From: Geopsychrobacter electrodiphilus DSM 16401
Lineage (GTDB): Bacteria > Desulfobacterota > Desulfuromonadia > Desulfuromonadales > Geopsychrobacteraceae
Assembly (NCBI RefSeq): GCF_000384395.1
Contig: NZ_ARWE01000001.1
Span: 2,702,501-2,766,500, forward strand
Length of the DNA: 64,000 bases
Reading direction: 5' to 3'
Every line of letters starts with the position of its first letter. Position 1 is the stretch's first letter. The position numbers and the translations under genes are program-made. This document shows positions 63,904 through 64,000 of this stretch, one piece after another. The notes below the pieces were generated by a model. It worked only from the letters and a program-made list of their open reading frames with translations. It searched no databases and was not told the DNA's origin.

Positions 63904-64000
63904 TTAATAGACCTCCCTGAAAATCAGCTTCCGCTGCGACCAGTCAGCCAGGGCTTTGAGGCAAAAATAAATACACATGTAAAAAAAGGTAACCGTTAAA
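63904..64000 (-). CDS. Amino acid ABC transporter permease, C-terminal end only
   Basis: The reverse strand reads TVTFFYMCIYFCLKALADW followed by about a dozen residues and TAA. This is the typical last helix and short basic tail of a GlnP-type permease. The gene continues beyond the window edge. It is the partner permease of the 63249-63902 gene, with stop and start two bases apart. Confidence 0.8.
   Translation of the reverse strand, partial: LTVTFFYMCIYFCLKALADWSQRKLIFREVY

Overview
The window looks like chromosome of an anaerobic, respiring deltaproteobacterium of the Desulfuromonadales type (Geobacter, Desulfuromonas and Pelobacter relatives). This rests on protein character and on gene blocks such as yqeY-cvpA-mutS2-dnaG-rpoD, a TAXI-type TRAP transporter under sigma-54 control and many two-component systems. 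It is an inference from reading, not a database result. Most of the first 49 kb is GC-rich; from about 49 kb onward the DNA looks more AT-rich by eye.

Layout. 1-6.9 kb: a TAXI TRAP transporter operon (binding protein, fused permease, start of a UspA gene). It has a textbook sigma-54 promoter and three palindromic upstream sites, next to a two-component pair made of a periplasmic-binding-domain kinase and an NtrC-like regulator. 6.9-31 kb: housekeeping genes (asnS, prfC, upp, rnpB RNA, a CAU tRNA, rpoD, dnaG, mutS2, cvpA, yqeY) with conserved hypotheticals, two related lipoproteins, a molybdopterin oxidoreductase and a LOG/ATP-grasp operon. 31-39 kb: a von Willebrand A protein followed by a kinase/regulator pair, a MucR-like regulator, an L-2-hydroxyglutarate oxidase and an APC permease with C-terminal regulatory domains.

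39.5-48 kb is the most interesting part: seven co-directional genes behind a divergent LysR regulator. They encode an antiquitin-type aldehyde dehydrogenase, a lysine 6-dehydrogenase-like enzyme, a divergent KamA-type radical SAM aminomutase, both subunits of a 3-oxoadipate CoA-transferase (PcaI/PcaJ-like), a GSA-like class III aminotransferase and a PcaF-like 3-oxoadipyl-CoA thiolase. No aromatic ring-cleavage gene is present. Together they spell a complete hypothetical lysine catabolic route: lysine, 2-aminoadipate semialdehyde, 2-aminoadipate, 3-aminoadipate, 3-oxoadipate, 3-oxoadipyl-CoA, then acetyl-CoA plus succinyl-CoA. I know of no described pathway that uses a 2,3-aminomutase on 2-aminoadipate in this way. 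A 163-bp MITE-like element with perfect 17-bp inverted ends sits inside the operon, and a half copy abuts its last stop codon.

49-64 kb: an amino-acid scavenging region with a DMT exporter, four saccharopine-dehydrogenase-fold oxidoreductases plus the relic of a fifth, a complete Aap-type general amino acid ABC transporter with two tandem ATPases, a D-cysteine desulfhydrase-family PLP enzyme, and a second polar amino acid ABC transporter that runs off the end. This region probably feeds amino acids or opine-like secondary amines (saccharopine is one) into the same metabolism.
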